Shown: positions 31,081 to 46,000 of the stretch, in pieces
How the letters are laid out: each line of letters starts with the position of its first letter
Numbering within the stretch: the stretch's first letter is position 1
DNA from: Plazaster borealis
Taxonomy: Eukaryota; Echinodermata; Asteroidea; Forcipulatida; Labidiasteridae
DNA length: 64,000 nt
Assembly: GCA_021014325.1 (NCBI GenBank)
Contig: JAJGQC010000059.1
Coordinates: forward strand, 62,001-126,000
Direction: 5' to 3'
Position numbers and translations under genes: made by a program
The notes under the pieces: model-generated
Database searches by the model: none
What the model was told of the DNA's origin: nothing
What the model saw: only the letters and a program-made list of their open reading frames with translations

Positions 31081-34000
31081 CAACCCTAAGACTTTATAGT
31101 TAATACAAAAGGGAAGAAAATCCTTGAAAATATTAGTAAATATCATTTTTAAAAGAACTGCATACCAGAAATCGTGTCTTGCTATGAACAAATTCTCAAA
31201 AGCATCAATATTTCAAACGATTCCTGAAATCTCGGAGGACGTTATTTTTATTTATTTATAGTTTATTCTCCATTGGATTGAATGTTTCCAAACCGAGGCT
31301 GTGAGGACAACTACCTAAATCTATTAGGATCAGTCTTGTGCTATTTCAGGTTGTTTGGGACCGCGTCCACGGGGACCATGGCAAAAAATTTCTGGCATAA
31401 TAAAGGCTGCTTAAACTTAGCATTTAAATGGTCTTTCCCAAACCATTCGAATCCAACAATGAATGATGAGAAATATATAATACCAATATGGATCTGTTTG
31501 GTTGCCATGGTCATTAATCTCATAGAGGTCCAATTAATCTCATAGAGGTCCAATTAATCTCATAGAGGTCCAAAAAACAGAAGTACTTCGACAAGCAGAG
31601 CATTGGTTTATGATGTAACTTGTATTTTCCCTCTGCCCAGTGTAACGTATTTAAAGCTAGGCTGGGAGGACACTTGTCTGATGGTTCAGCGGTATACACT
31701 TTTAAGCTGCTGTTAGGGACTGTGATGACATAGGGATCGTACCAACATTTTGTGGGCGCATAGCAAAGACTGCTGAAATTGGGCAATTCACTGGTCCTTC
31801 TCGAGCCATTGGAATCCCTCAATGAATGGTACAGTTCTATGGACACCAAACAGAAGAGTTATGTAATACTTAAATGGATGGTCTGGGTAGCCATGGTTAT
31901 ATACTGTAAGAATTCTGAATCCGCACTGCAACAAGCAAACCAAGTGGTATGCCTTGCTTCATTGTGACTAGCATCAATGTCAAACTAACGAAGTCAACCC
32001 TAAGACTTTATAGTTAATAAAAAAGGAAGAAAATCCTTGAAAATATTAGTAAATATCATTTTTAAAAGAACCGCATACCAGAAATCGTGTCTTGCTATAA
32101 ACAAATTCTCAAAAGCATCAATATTTCAAACGATTCCTGAAATCTCGGAGGACGTTATTTTTATTTATTTATAGTTTATTCTCCATTGGATTGAATGTTT
32201 CCAAACCGAGGCTGTGAGGACAACTACCTACCTCAATGAATGGTACAGTTCTATGGACACCAAACAGAAGAGTTATGTAATACTTAAATGGATGGTCTGG
32301 GTAGCCATGGTTATATACTGTAAGAATTCTGAATCCGCACTGCAACAAGCAAACCAAGTGGTATGCCTTGCTTCATTGTGACTAGCATCAATGTCAAACT
32401 AACGAAGTCAACCCTAAGACTTTATAGTTAATAAAAAAGGAAGAAAATCCTTGAAAATATTAGTAAATATCATTTTTAAAAGAACCGCATACCAGAAATC
32501 GTGTCTTGCTATAAACAAATTCTCAAAAGCATCAATATTTCAAACGATTCCTGAAATCTCGGAGGACGTTATTTTTATTTATTTATAGTTTATTTTTCCA
32601 TTGGATTGAATGTTTCCAAACCGAGGCTGTGAGGACAACTACCTAAATCTATTAGGATCAGTCTTGTGCTATTTTCAGGTTGTTTGGGACCGCGTCCACG
32701 GGGACCATGGCAAAAATTTCTGGCATAATAAAGGCTGCTTAAACTTAGCGTTTAAATGGTCTTTCCCAAACCATTCGAATCCAACAATGAATGATAAGAA
32801 ATATATAATACCAATATGGATCTGTTTGGTTGCCATGGTCATTAATCTCATAGAGGTCCAATTAATCTCATAGAGGTCAAAAAACAGAAGTACTTCGACA
32901 AGCAGAGCATTGGTTTATGATGTAACTTGTATTTTCCCTCTGCCCAGTGTAACGTATTTAAACCGAGGCTGGGAGGACACTTGTCTGATTCTATTGGTTC
33001 AGGGGTATACACTTTTGAGCTGCTGTTAGGGACCGTGATGACATAGGGATCGTACCAACATTTTGTGGGCGCATAGCAAAGACTGCTGAAATTTGTCATT
33101 TCACTGGTCCTTCTCGAGCCATTGGAATCCCTCAATGAATGGTACAGTTCTATGGACACCAAACAGAAGAGTTATGTAATACTTAAATGGATGGTCTGGG
33201 TAGCCATGGTTATATACTGTAAGAATTCTGAATCCGCACTGCAACAAGCAAACCAAGTGGTATGCCTTGCTTCATTGTCACTAGCATCAATGTCAAACTA
33301 ACGAAGTCAACCATAAGAGTTTATAGTTAATAAAAAAGGGAAGAAAATCCTTGAAAATATTAGTAAATATCATTTTTAAAAGAACCGCATACCAGAAATC
33401 GTGTCTTCCTATAAACAAATTCTCAAAAGCATCAATATTTCAAACGATTCCTGAAATCTCGGAGGACGTTATTTTTATTTACTTATAGTTTATTCTCCAT
33501 TGGATTGAATGTTTCCAAACCGAGGCTGTGAGGACAACTACCTACCTCAATGAATGGTACAGTTCTATGGACACCAAACAGAAGAGTTATGTAATACTTA
33601 AATGGATGGTCTGGGTAGCCATGGTTATATACTGTAAGAATTCTGAATCCGCACTGCAACAAGCAAACCAAGTGGTATGCCTTGCTTCATTGTGACCAGC
33701 ATCAATGTCAAACTAACGAAGTCAACCATAAGAGTTTATAGTTAATAAAAAAGGGAAGAAAATCCTTGAAAATATTAGTAAATATCATTTTTAAAAGAAC
33801 CGCATACCAGAAATCGTGTCTTGCTATAAACAAATTCTCAAAAGCATCAATATTTCAAACGATTCCTGAAATCTCGGAGGACGTTATTTTTATTTATTTA
33901 TAGTTTATTCTCCATTGGATTGAATGTTTCCAAACCGAGGCTGTGAGGACAACTACCTAAATCTATTAGGATCAGTCTTGTGCTATTTTCAGGTTGTTTG

Positions 34001-37000
34001 GGACCGCGTCCACGGGGACCATGGCAAAAAATTTCTGGCATAATAAAGGCTGCTTAAACTTAGCATTTAAATGGTCTTTCCCAAACCATTCGAATCCAAC
34101 AATGAATGATGAGAAATATATAATACCAATATGGATCTGTTTGGTTGCCATGGTCATTAATCTCATAGAGGTCCAATTAATCTCATAGACGTCCAAAAAA
34201 AGAAGTACTTCGACAAGCAGAGCATTGGTTTAGGATGTAACTTGTATTTTCCCTCTGCCCAGTGTAACGTATTTAAAGCTAGGCTGGGAGGACACTTGTC
34301 TGATGGTTCAGCGGTATACACTTTTAAGCTGCTGTTAGGGACTGTGATGACATAGGGATCGTACCAACATTTTGTGGGCGCATAGCAAAGACTGCTGAAA
34401 TTGGGCAATTCACTGGTCCTTCTCGAGCCATTGGAATCCCTCAATGAATGGTACAGTTCTATGGACACCAAACAGAAGAGTTATGTAATACTTAAATGGA
34501 TGGTCTGGGTAGCCATGGTTATATACTGTAAGAATTCTGAATCCGCACTGCAACAAGCAAACCAAGTGGTATGCCTTGCTTCATTGTGACTAGCATCAAT
34601 GTCAAACTAACGAAGTCAACCCTAAGACTTTATAGTTAATAAAAAAGGGAAGAAAATCCTTGAAAATATTAGTAAATATCATTTTTAAAAGAACCGCATA
34701 CCAGAAATCGTGTCTTGCTATAAACAAATTCTCAAAAGCATCAATATTTCAAACGATTCCTGAAATCTCGGAGGACGTTATTTTTATTTATTTATAGTTT
34801 AATCTCCATTGGATTGAATGTTTCCAAACCGAGGCTGTGAGGACAACTACCTACCTCAATGAATGGTACAGTTCTATGGACACCAAACAGAAGAGTTATG
34901 TAATACTTAAATGGATGGTCTGGGTAGCCATGGTTATATACTGTAAGAATTCTGAATCCGCACTGCAACAAGCAAACCAAGTGGTATGCCTTGCTTCATT
35001 GTGACTAGCATCAATGTCAAACTAACGAAGTCAACCCTAAGACTTTATAGTTAATAAAAAAGGAAGAAAATCCTTGAAAATATTAGTAAATATCATTTTT
35101 AAAAGAACCGCATACCAGAAATCGTGTCTTGCTATAAACAAATTCTCAAAAGCATCAATATTTCAAACGATTCATGAAATCTCGGAGGACGTTATTTTTA
35201 TTTATTTATAGTTTATTCTCCATTGGATTGAATGTTTCCAAACCGAGGCTGAGAGGACAACTACCTACCTCAATGAATGGTACAGTTCTATGGACACCAA
35301 ACAGAAGAGTTATGTAATACTTAAATGGATGGTCTGGGTAGCCATGGTTATATACTGTAAGAATTCTGAATCCGCACTGCAACAAGCAAACCAAGTGGTA
35401 TGCCTTGCTTCATTGTGACTAGCATCAATGTCAAACTAACGAAGTCAACCCTAAGACTTTATAGTTAATAAAAAAGGGAAAAAAATCCTTGAAAATATTA
35501 GTAAATATCATTTTTAAAAGAACCGCATACCAGAAATCGTGTCTTGCTATAAACAAATTCTCAAAAGCATCAATATTTCAAACGATTCATGAAATCTCGG
35601 AGGACGTTATTTTTATTTATTTATAGTTTATTTTTCCATTGGATTGAATGTTTCCAAACCGAGGCTGTGAGGACAACTACCTAAATCTATTAGGATCAGT
35701 CTTGTGCTATTTTCAGGTTGTTTGGGACCGCGTCCACGGGGACCATGGCAAAAAATTTCTGGCATAATAAAGGCTGCTTAAACTTAGCGTTTAAATGGTC
35801 TTTCCCAAACCATTCGAATCCAACAATGAATGATAAGAAATATATAATACCAATATGGATCTGTTTGGTTGCCATGGTCATTAATCTCATAGAGGTCCAA
35901 TTAATCTCATAGAGGTCAAAAAACAGAAGTACTTCGACAAGCAGAGCATTGGTTTATGATGTAACTTGTATTTTCCCTCTGCCCAGTGTAACGTATTTAA
36001 ACCGAGGCTGGGAGGACACTTGTCTGATTCTATTGGTTCAGGGGTATACACTTTTGAGCTGCTGTTAGGGACCGTGATGACATAGGGATCGTACCAACAT
36101 TTTGTGGGCGCATAGCAAAGACTGCTGAAATTTGTCATTTCACTGGTCCTTCTCGAGCCATTAGAATCCCTCAATGAATGGTACAGTTCTATGGACACCA
36201 AACAGAAGAGTTATGTAATACTTAAATGGATGGTCTGGGTATCCATGGTTATATACTGTAAGAATTCTGAATCCGCACTGCAACAAGCAAACCAAGTGGT
36301 ATGCCTTGCTTCATTGTGACTAGCATCAATGTCAAACTAACGAAGTCAACCATAAGAGTTTATAGTTAATAAAAAAGGGAAGAAAATCCTTGAAAACATT
36401 AGTAAATATCATTTTTAAAAGAACCGCATACCAGAAATCGTGTCTTGCTATAAACAAATTCTCAAAAGCATCAATATTTCAAACGATTCATGAAATCTCG
36501 GAGGACGTTATTTTTATTTATTTATAGTTTATTCTCCATTGGATTGAATGTTTCCAAACCGAGGCTGTGAGGACAACTACCTAAATCTATTAGGATCAGT
36601 CTTGTGCTATTTTCATGTTGTTTGGGACCGCGTCCACGGGGACCATGGCAAAAAATGTCTGGCATTATAAAGGCTGCTTAAACTTAGCATTTAAATGGTC
36701 TTTCCCAAACCATTCGAATCCAACAATGAATGATGAGAAATATATAATACCAATATGGATCTGTTTGGTTGCCATGGTCATTAATCTCATAGAGGTCCAA
36801 ATAATCTCATAGAGGTCCAAAAAAAGAAGTACTTCGACAAGCAGAGCATTGGTTTATGATGTAACTTGTATTTTCCCTCTGCCCAGTGTAACGTATTTAA
36901 ACCTAGGCTGGGAGGACACTTGTCTGATGGTTCAGCGGTATACACTTTTTAGCTGCTGTTAGAGACTGTGATGACATAGGGATCGTACCAACATTTTGTG

Positions 37001-40000
37001 GGCGCATAGCAAAGACTGCTGAAATTGGGCAATTCACTGGTCCTTCTCGAGCCATTGGAATCCCTCAATGAATGGTACAGTTCTATGGACACCAAACAGA
37101 AGAGTTATGTAATACTTAAATGGATGGTCTGGGTAGCCATGGTTATATACTGTAAGAATTCTGAATCCGCACTGCAACAAGCAAACCAAGTGGTATGCCT
37201 TGCTTCATTGTGACTAGCATCAATGTCAAACTAACGAAGTCAACCCTAAGACTTTATAGTTAATAAAAAGGAAGAAAATCCTTGAAAATATTAGTAAATA
37301 TCATTTTTAAAAGAACCGCATACCAGAAATCGTGTCTTGCTATAAACAAATTCTCAAAAGCATCAATATTTCAAACGATTCCTGAAATCTCGGAGGACGT
37401 TATTTTTATTTATTTATAGTTTATTCTCCATTGGATTGAATGTTTCCAAACCGAGGCTGTGAGGACAACTACCTACCTCAATGAATGGTACAGTTCTATG
37501 GACACCAAACAGAAGAGTTATGTAATACTTAAATGGATGGTCTGGGTAGCCATGGTTATATACTGTAAGAATTCTGAATCCGCACTGCAACAAGCAAACC
37601 AAGTGGTACGCCTTGCTTCATTGTGACTAGCATCAATGTCAAACTAACGAAGTCAACCCTAAGACTTTATAGTTAATAAAAAAGGGAAGAAAATCCTTGA
37701 AAATACTAGTAAATATCATTTTTAAAAGAACCGCATACCAGAAATCGTGTCTTGCTATAAACAAATTCTCAAAAGCATCAATATTTCAAACGATTCATGA
37801 AATCTCGGAGGACGTTATTTTTATTTATTTATAGTTTATTCTCCATTGGATTGAATGTTTCCAAACCGAGGCTGTGAGGACAACTACCTACCTCAATGAA
37901 TGGTACAGTTCTATGGACACCAAACAGAAGAGTTATGTAATACTTAAATGGATGGTCTGGGTAGCCATGGTTATATACTGTAAGAATTCTGAATCCGCAC
38001 TGCAACAAGCAAACCAAGTGGTATGCCTTGCTTCATTGTGACTAGCATCAATGTCAAACTAACGAAGTCAACCCTAAGACTTTATAGTTAATAAAAAGGG
38101 AAGAAAATCCTTGAAAATATTAGTAAATATCATTTTAAAAGAACCGCATACCAGAAATCGTGTCTTGCTATATACAAATTCTCAAAAGCATCAATATTTC
38201 AAACGATTCCTGAAATCTCGGAGGACGTTATTTTTATTTATTTATAGTTTATTCTCCATTGGATTGAATGTTTCCAAACCGAGGCTGTGAGGACAACTAC
38301 CTACCTCAATGAATGGTACAGTTCTATGGACACCAAACAGAAGAGTTATGTAATACTTAAATGGATGGTCTGGGTAGCCATGGTTATATACTGTAAGAAT
38401 TCTGAATCCGCACTGCAACAAGCAAACCAAGTGGTATGCCTTGCTTCATTGTGACTAGCATCAATGTCAAACTAACGAAGTCAACCCTAAGACTTTATAG
38501 TTAATAAAAAAGGGAAGAAAATCCTTGAAAATATTAGTAAATATCATTTTTAAAAGAACCGCATACCAGAAATCGTGTCTTGCTATAAACAAATTCTCAA
38601 AAGCATCAATATTTCAAACGATTCATGAAATCTCGGAGGACGTTATTTTTATTTATTTATAGTTTATTCTCCATTGGATTGAATGTTTCCAAACCGAGGC
38701 TGTGAGGACAACTACCTACCTCAATGAATGGTACAGTTCTATGGACACCAAACAGAAGAGTTATGTAATACTTAAATGGATGGTCTGGGTAGCCATGGTT
38801 ATATACTGTAAGAATTCTGAATCCGCACTGCAACAAGCAAACCAAGTGGTATGCCTTGCTTCATTGTGACTAGCATCAATGTCAAACTAACGAAGTCAAC
38901 CTAAGACTTTATAATTAATAAAATAGGGAAGAAAATCCTTGAAAATATTAGTAAATATCATTTTTAAAAGAACCGCATACCAGAAATCGTGTCTTGCTAT
39001 AAACAAATTCTCAAAAGCATCAATATTTCAAACGATTCCTGAAATCTCGGAGGACGTTATTTTTATTTATTTATAGTTTATTCTCCATTGGATTGAATGT
39101 TTCCAAACCGAGGCTGTGAGGACAACTACCTACCTCAATGAATGGTACAGTTCTATGGACACCAAACAGAAGAGTTATGTAATACTTAAATGGATGGTCT
39201 GGGTAGCCATGGTTATATACTGTAAGAATTCTGAATCCGCACTGCAACAAGCAAACCAAGTGGTATGCCTTGCTTCATTGTGACTAGCATCAATGTCAAA
39301 CTAACGAAGTCAACCCTAAGACTTTATAGTTAATAAAAAAGGGAAGAAAATCCTTGAAAATATTAGTAAATATCATTTTTAAAAGAACCGCATACCAGAA
39401 ATCGTGTCTTGCTATATACAAATTCTCAAAAGCATCAATATTTCAAACGATTCATGAAATCTCGGAGGACGTTATTTTTATTTATTTATAGTTTATTCTC
39501 CATTGGATTGAATGTTTCCAAACCGAGGCTGTGAGGACAACTACCTACCTCAATGAATGGTACAGTTCTATGGACACCAAACAGAAGAGTTATGTAATAC
39601 TTAAATGGATGGTCTGGGTAGCCATGGTTATATACTGTAAGAATTCTGAATCCGCACTGCAACAAGCAAACCAAGTGGTATGCCTTGCTTCATTGTGACT
39701 AGCATCAATGTCAAACTAACGAAGTCAACCCTAAGACTTTATAGTTAATAAAAAAGGGAAGAAAATCCTTGAAAATATTAGTAAATATCATTTTTAAAAG
39801 AACCGCATACCAGAAATCGTGTCTTGCTATAAACAAATTCTCAAAAGCATCAATATTTCAAACGATTCATGAAATCTCGGAGGACGTTATTTTTATTTAT
39901 TTATAGTTTATTCTCCATTGGATTGAATGTTTCCAAACCGAGGCTGTGAGGACAACTACCTACCTCAATGAATGGTACAGTTCTATGGACACCAAACAGA

Positions 40001-43000
40001 AGAGTTATGTAATACTTAAATGGATGGTCTGGGTAGCCATGGTTATATACTGTAAGAATTCTGAATCCGCACTGCAACAAGCAAACCAAGTGGTATGCCT
40101 TGCTTCATTGTGACTAGCATCAATGTCAAACTAACGAAGTCAACCCTAAGACTTTATAGTTAATAAAAAGGGAAGAAAATCCTTGAAAATATTAGTAAAT
40201 ATCATTTTTAAAAGAACCGCATACCAGAAATCGTGTCTTGCTATAAACAAATTCTCAAAAGCATCAATATTTCAAACGATTCCTGAAATCTCGGAGGACG
40301 TTATTTTTATTTATTTATAGTTTATTCTCCATTGGATTGAATGTTTCCAAACCGAGGCTGTGAGGACAACTACCTACCTCAATGAATGGTACAGTTCTAT
40401 GGACACCAAACAGAAGAGTTATGTAATACTTAAATGGATGGTCTGGGTAGCCATGGTTATATACTGTAAGAATTCTGAATCCGCACTGCAACAAGCAAAC
40501 CAAGTGGTATGCCTTGCTTCATTGTGACTAGCATCAATGTCAAACTAACGAAGTCAACCCTAAGACTTTATAGTTAATAAAAAAGGGAAGAAAATCCTTG
40601 AAAATATTAGTAAATATCATTTTTAAAAGAACCGCATACCAGAAATCGTGTCTTGCTATAAACAAATTCTCAAAAGCATCAATATTTCAAACGATTCCTG
40701 AAATCTCGGAGGACGTTATTTTTATTTATTTATAGTTTATTCTCCATTGGATTGAATGTTTCCAAACCGAGGCTGTGAGGACAACTACCTACCTCAATGA
40801 ATGGTACAGTTCTATGGACACCAAACAGAAGAGTTATGTAATACTTAAATGGATGGTCTGGGTAGCCATGGTTATATACTGTAAGAATTCTGAATCCGCA
40901 CTGCAACAAGCAAACCAAGTGGTATGCCTTGCTTCATTGTGACTAGCATCAATGTCAAACTAACGAAGTCAACCCTAAGACTTTATAGTTAATAAAAAAA
41001 AGGAAGAAAATCCTTGAAAATATTAGTAAATATCATTTTTAAAAGAACCGCATACCAGAAATCGTGTCTTGCTATAAACAAATTCTCAAAAGCATCAATA
41101 TTTCAAACGATTCATGAAATCTCGGAGGACGTTATTTTTATTTATTTATAGTTTATTCTCCATTGGATTGAATGTTTCCAAACCGAGGCTGTGAGGACAA
41201 CTACCTAAATCTATTAGGATCAGTCTTGTGCTATTTTCAGGTTGTTTGGGACCGCGTCCACGGGGACCATGGCAACAAATTTCTGGCATAATAAAGGCTG
41301 CTTAAACTTAGCATTTAAATGGTCTTTCCCAAACCATTCGAATCCAACAATGAATGATGAGAAATATATAATACCAATATGGATCTGTTTGGTTGCCATG
41401 GTCATTAATCTCATAGAGGTCCAATTAATCTCATAGAGGTCCAAAAGAACAAAAGTACTTCGACAAGCAGAGCATTGGTGTATGATGTAACTTGTATTTT
41501 CCCTCTGCCCAGTGTAACGTATTTAAACCTAGGCTGGGAGGACACTTGTCTGATGGTTCAGCGGTATACACTTTTTAGCTGCTGTTAGGGACTGTGATGA
41601 CATAGTGATCGTACGAACATTTTGTGGGCGCATAGCAAAGACTGCTGAAATTTGTCATTTCACTGGTCCTTCTCGAGCCATTGGAATCCCTCAATGAATG
41701 GTACAGTTCTATGGACACCAAACAGAAGAGTTATGTAATACTTAAATGGATGGTCTGGGTAGCCATGGTTATATACTGTAAGAATTCTGAATCCGCACTG
41801 CAACAAGCAAACCAAGTGGTATGCCTTGCTTCATTGTGACTAGCATCAATGTCAAACTAACGAAGTCAACCCTAAGACTTTATAGTTAATAAAAAGGGAA
41901 GAAAATCCTTGAAAATATTAGTAAATATCATTTTTAAAAGAACCGCATACCAGAAATCGTGTCTTGCTATAAACAAATTCTCAAAAGCATCAATATTTCA
42001 AACGATTCCTGAAATCTCGGAGGACGTTATTTTTATTTATTTATAGTTTATTCTCCATTGGATTGAATGTTTCCAAACCGAGGCTGTGAGGACAACTACC
42101 TACCTCAATGAATGGTACAGTTCTATGGACACCAAACAGAAGAGTTATGTAATACTTAAATGGATGGTCTGGGTAGCCATGGTTATATACTGTAAGAATT
42201 CTGAATCCGCACTGCAACAAGCAAACCAAGTGGTATGCCTTGCTTCATTGTGACTAGCATCAATGTCAAACTAACGAAGTCAACACTTAGTCTTTATAGT
42301 TAATAAAAATTGGAAGAAAATCCTTGAAAATATTAGTAAATATCATTTTTAAAAGAACCGCATACCAGAAATCGTGTCTTGCTATAAACAAATTCTCAAA
42401 AGCATCAATATTTCAAACGATTCATGAAATCTCGGAGGACGTTATTTTTATTTATTTATAGTTTATTCTCCATTGGATTGAATGTTTCCAAACCGAGGCT
42501 GTGAGGACAACTACCTACCTCAATGAATGGTACAGTTCTATGGACACCAAACAGAAGAGTTATGTAATACTTAAATGGATGGTCTGGGTAGCCATGGTTA
42601 TATACTGTAAGAATTCTGAATCCGCACTGCAACAAGCAAACCAAGTGGTATGCCTTGCTTCATTGTGACTAGCATCAATGTCAAACTAACGAAGTCAACC
42701 ATAAGAGTTTATAGTTAATAAAAAAGGAAGAAAATCCTTGAAAATATTAGTAAATATCATTTTTAAAAGAACCGCATACCAGAAATCGTGTCTTGCTATA
42801 AACAAATTCTCAAAAGCATCAATATTTCAAACGATTCATGAAATCTCGGAGGACGTTATTTTTATTTATTTATAGTTTATTCTCCATTGGATTGAATGTT
42901 TCCAAACCGAGGCTGTGAGGACAACTACCTAAATCTATTACGATCAGTCTTGTGCTATTTTCATGTTGTTTGGGACCGCGTCCACGGGACCATGGCAAAA

Positions 43001-46000
43001 ATTTCTGGCATTATAAAGGCTGCTTAAACTTAGCATTTAAATGGTCTTTCCCAAACCATTCGAATCCAACAATGAATGATGAGAAATATATAATACCAAT
43101 ATGGATCTGTTTGGTTGCCATGGTCATTAATCTCATAGAGGTCCAATTAATCTCATAGAGGTCCAAAAAAAGAAGTACTTCGACAAGCAGAGCATTGGTT
43201 TATGATGTAACTTGTATTTTCCCTCTGCCCAGTGTAACGTATTTAAACCTAGGCTGGGAGGACACTTGTCTGATGTTTCAGCGGTATACACTTTTTAGCT
43301 GCTGTTAGGGACTGTGATGACATAGGGATCGTACCAACATTTTGTGGGCGCATAGCAAAGACTGCTGAAATTGGGCAATTCACTGGTCCTTCTCGAGCCA
43401 TTGGAATCCCTCAATGAATGGTACAGTTCTATGGACACCAAACAGAAGAGTTATGTAATACTTAAATGGATGGTCTGGGTAGCCATGGTTATATACTGTA
43501 AGAATTCTGAATCCGCACTGCAACAAGCAAACCAAGTGGTATGCCTTGCTTCATTGTGACTAGCATCAATGTCAAACTAACGAAGTCAACCCTAAGACTT
43601 TATAGTTAATAAAAAAGGAAGAAAATCCTTGAAAATATTAGTAAATATCATTTTTAAAAGAACCGCATACCAGAAATCGTGTCTTGCTATAAACAAATTC
43701 TCAAAAGCATCAATATTTCAAACGATTCCTGAAATCTCGGAGGACGTTATTTTTATTTATTTATAGTTTATTCTCCATTGGATTGAATGTTTCCAAACCG
43801 AGGCTGTGAGGACAACTACCTACCTCAATGAATGGTTACAGTTCTATGGACACCAAACAGAAGAGTTATGTAATACTTAAATGGATGGTCTGGGTAGCCA
43901 TGGTTATATACTGTAAGAATTCTGAATCCGCACTGCAACAAGCAAACCAAGTGGTATGCCTTGCTTCATTGTGACTAGCATCAATGTCAAACTAACGAAG
44001 TCAACCCTAAGACTTTATAGTTAATAAAAAGGGAAGAAAATCCTTGAAAATATTAGTAAATATCATTTTTAAAAGAACCGCATACCAGAAATCGTGTCTT
44101 GCTATAAACAAATTCTCAAAAGCATCAATATTTCAAACGATTCATGAAATCTCGGAGGACGTTATTTTTATTTATTTATAGTTTATTCTCCATTGGATTG
44201 AATGTTTCCAAACCGAGGCTGTGAGGACAACTACCTACCTCAATGAATGGTACAGTTCTATGGACACCAAACAGAAGAGTTATGTAATACTTAAATGGAT
44301 GGTCTGGGTAGCCATGGTTATATACTGTAAGAATTCTGAATCCGCACTGCAACAAGCAAACCAAGTGGTATGCCTTGCTTCATTGTGACTAGCATCAATG
44401 TCAAACTAACGAAGTCAACCCTAAGACTTTATAGTTAATAAAAAAGGGAAGAAAATCCTTGAAAATATTAGTAAATATCATTTTTAAAAGAACCGCATAC
44501 CAGAAATCGTGTCTTGCTATATACAAATTCTCAAAAGCATCAATATTTCAAACGATTCCTGAAATCTCGCAGGACGTTATTTTTATTTATTTATAGTTTA
44601 TTCTCCATTGGATTGAATGTTTCCAAACCGAGGCTGTGAGGACAACTACCTACCTCAATGAATGGTACAGTTCTATGGACACCAAACAGAAGAGTTATGT
44701 AATACTTAAATGGATGGTCTGGGTAGCCATGGTTATATACTGTAAGAATTCTGAATCCGCACTGCAACAAGCAAACCAAGTGGTATGCCTTGCTTCATTG
44801 TGACTAGCATCAATGTCAAACTAACGAAGTCAACCCTAAGACTTTATAGTTAATAAAAAGGAAGAAAATCCTTGAAAATATTAGTAAATATCATTTTTAA
44901 AAGAACCGCATACCAGAAATCGTGTCTTGCTATAAACAAATTCTCAAAAGCATCAATATTTCAAACGATTCATGAAATCTCGGAGGACGTTATTTTTATT
45001 TATTTATAGTTTATTCTCCATTGGATTGAATGTTTCCAAACCGAGGCTGTGAGGACAACTACCTACCTCAATGAATGGTACAGTTCTATGGACACCAAAC
45101 AGAAGAGTTATGTAATACTTAAATGGATGGTCTGGGTAGCCATGGTTATATACTGTAAGAATTCTGAATCCGCACTGCAACAAGCAAACCAAGTGGTATG
45201 CCTTGCTTCATTGTGACTAGCATCAATGTCAAACTAACGAAGTCAACCCTAAGACTTTATAGTTAATAAAAAGGGAAGAAAATCCTTGAAAATATTAGTA
45301 AATATCATTTTTAAAAGAACCGCATACCAGAAATCGTGTCTTGCTATAAACAAATTCTCAAAAGCATCAATATTTCAAACGATTCATGAAATCTCGGAGG
45401 ACGTTATTTTTATTTATTTATAGTTTATTCTCCATTGGATTGAATGTTTCCAAACCGAGGCTGTGAGGACAACTACCTAAATCTATTACGATCAGTCTTG
45501 TGCTATTTTCATGTTGTTTGGGACCGCGTCCACGGGGACCATGGCAAAAAATTTCTGGCATTATAAAGGCTGCTTAAACTTAGCATTTAAATGGTCTTTC
45601 CCAAACCATTCGAATCCAACAATGAATGATGAGAAATATATAATACCAATATGGATCTGTTTGGTTGCCATGGTCATTAATCTCATAGAGGTCCAATTAA
45701 TCTCATAGAGGTCCAAAAAAAGAAGTACTTCGACAAGCAGAGCATTGGTTTATGATGTAACTTGTATTTTCCCTCTGCCCAGTGTAACGTATTTAAACCT
45801 AGGCTGGGAGGACACTTGTCTGATGGTTCAGCGGTATACACTTTTAAGCTGCTGTTAGGGACTGTGATGACATAGGGATCGTACCAACATTTTGTGGGCG
45901 CATAGCAAAGACTGCTGAAATTTGTCATTTCACTGGTCCTTCTCGAGCCATTGGAATCCCTCAATGAATGGTACAGTTCTATGGACACCAAACAGAAGAG

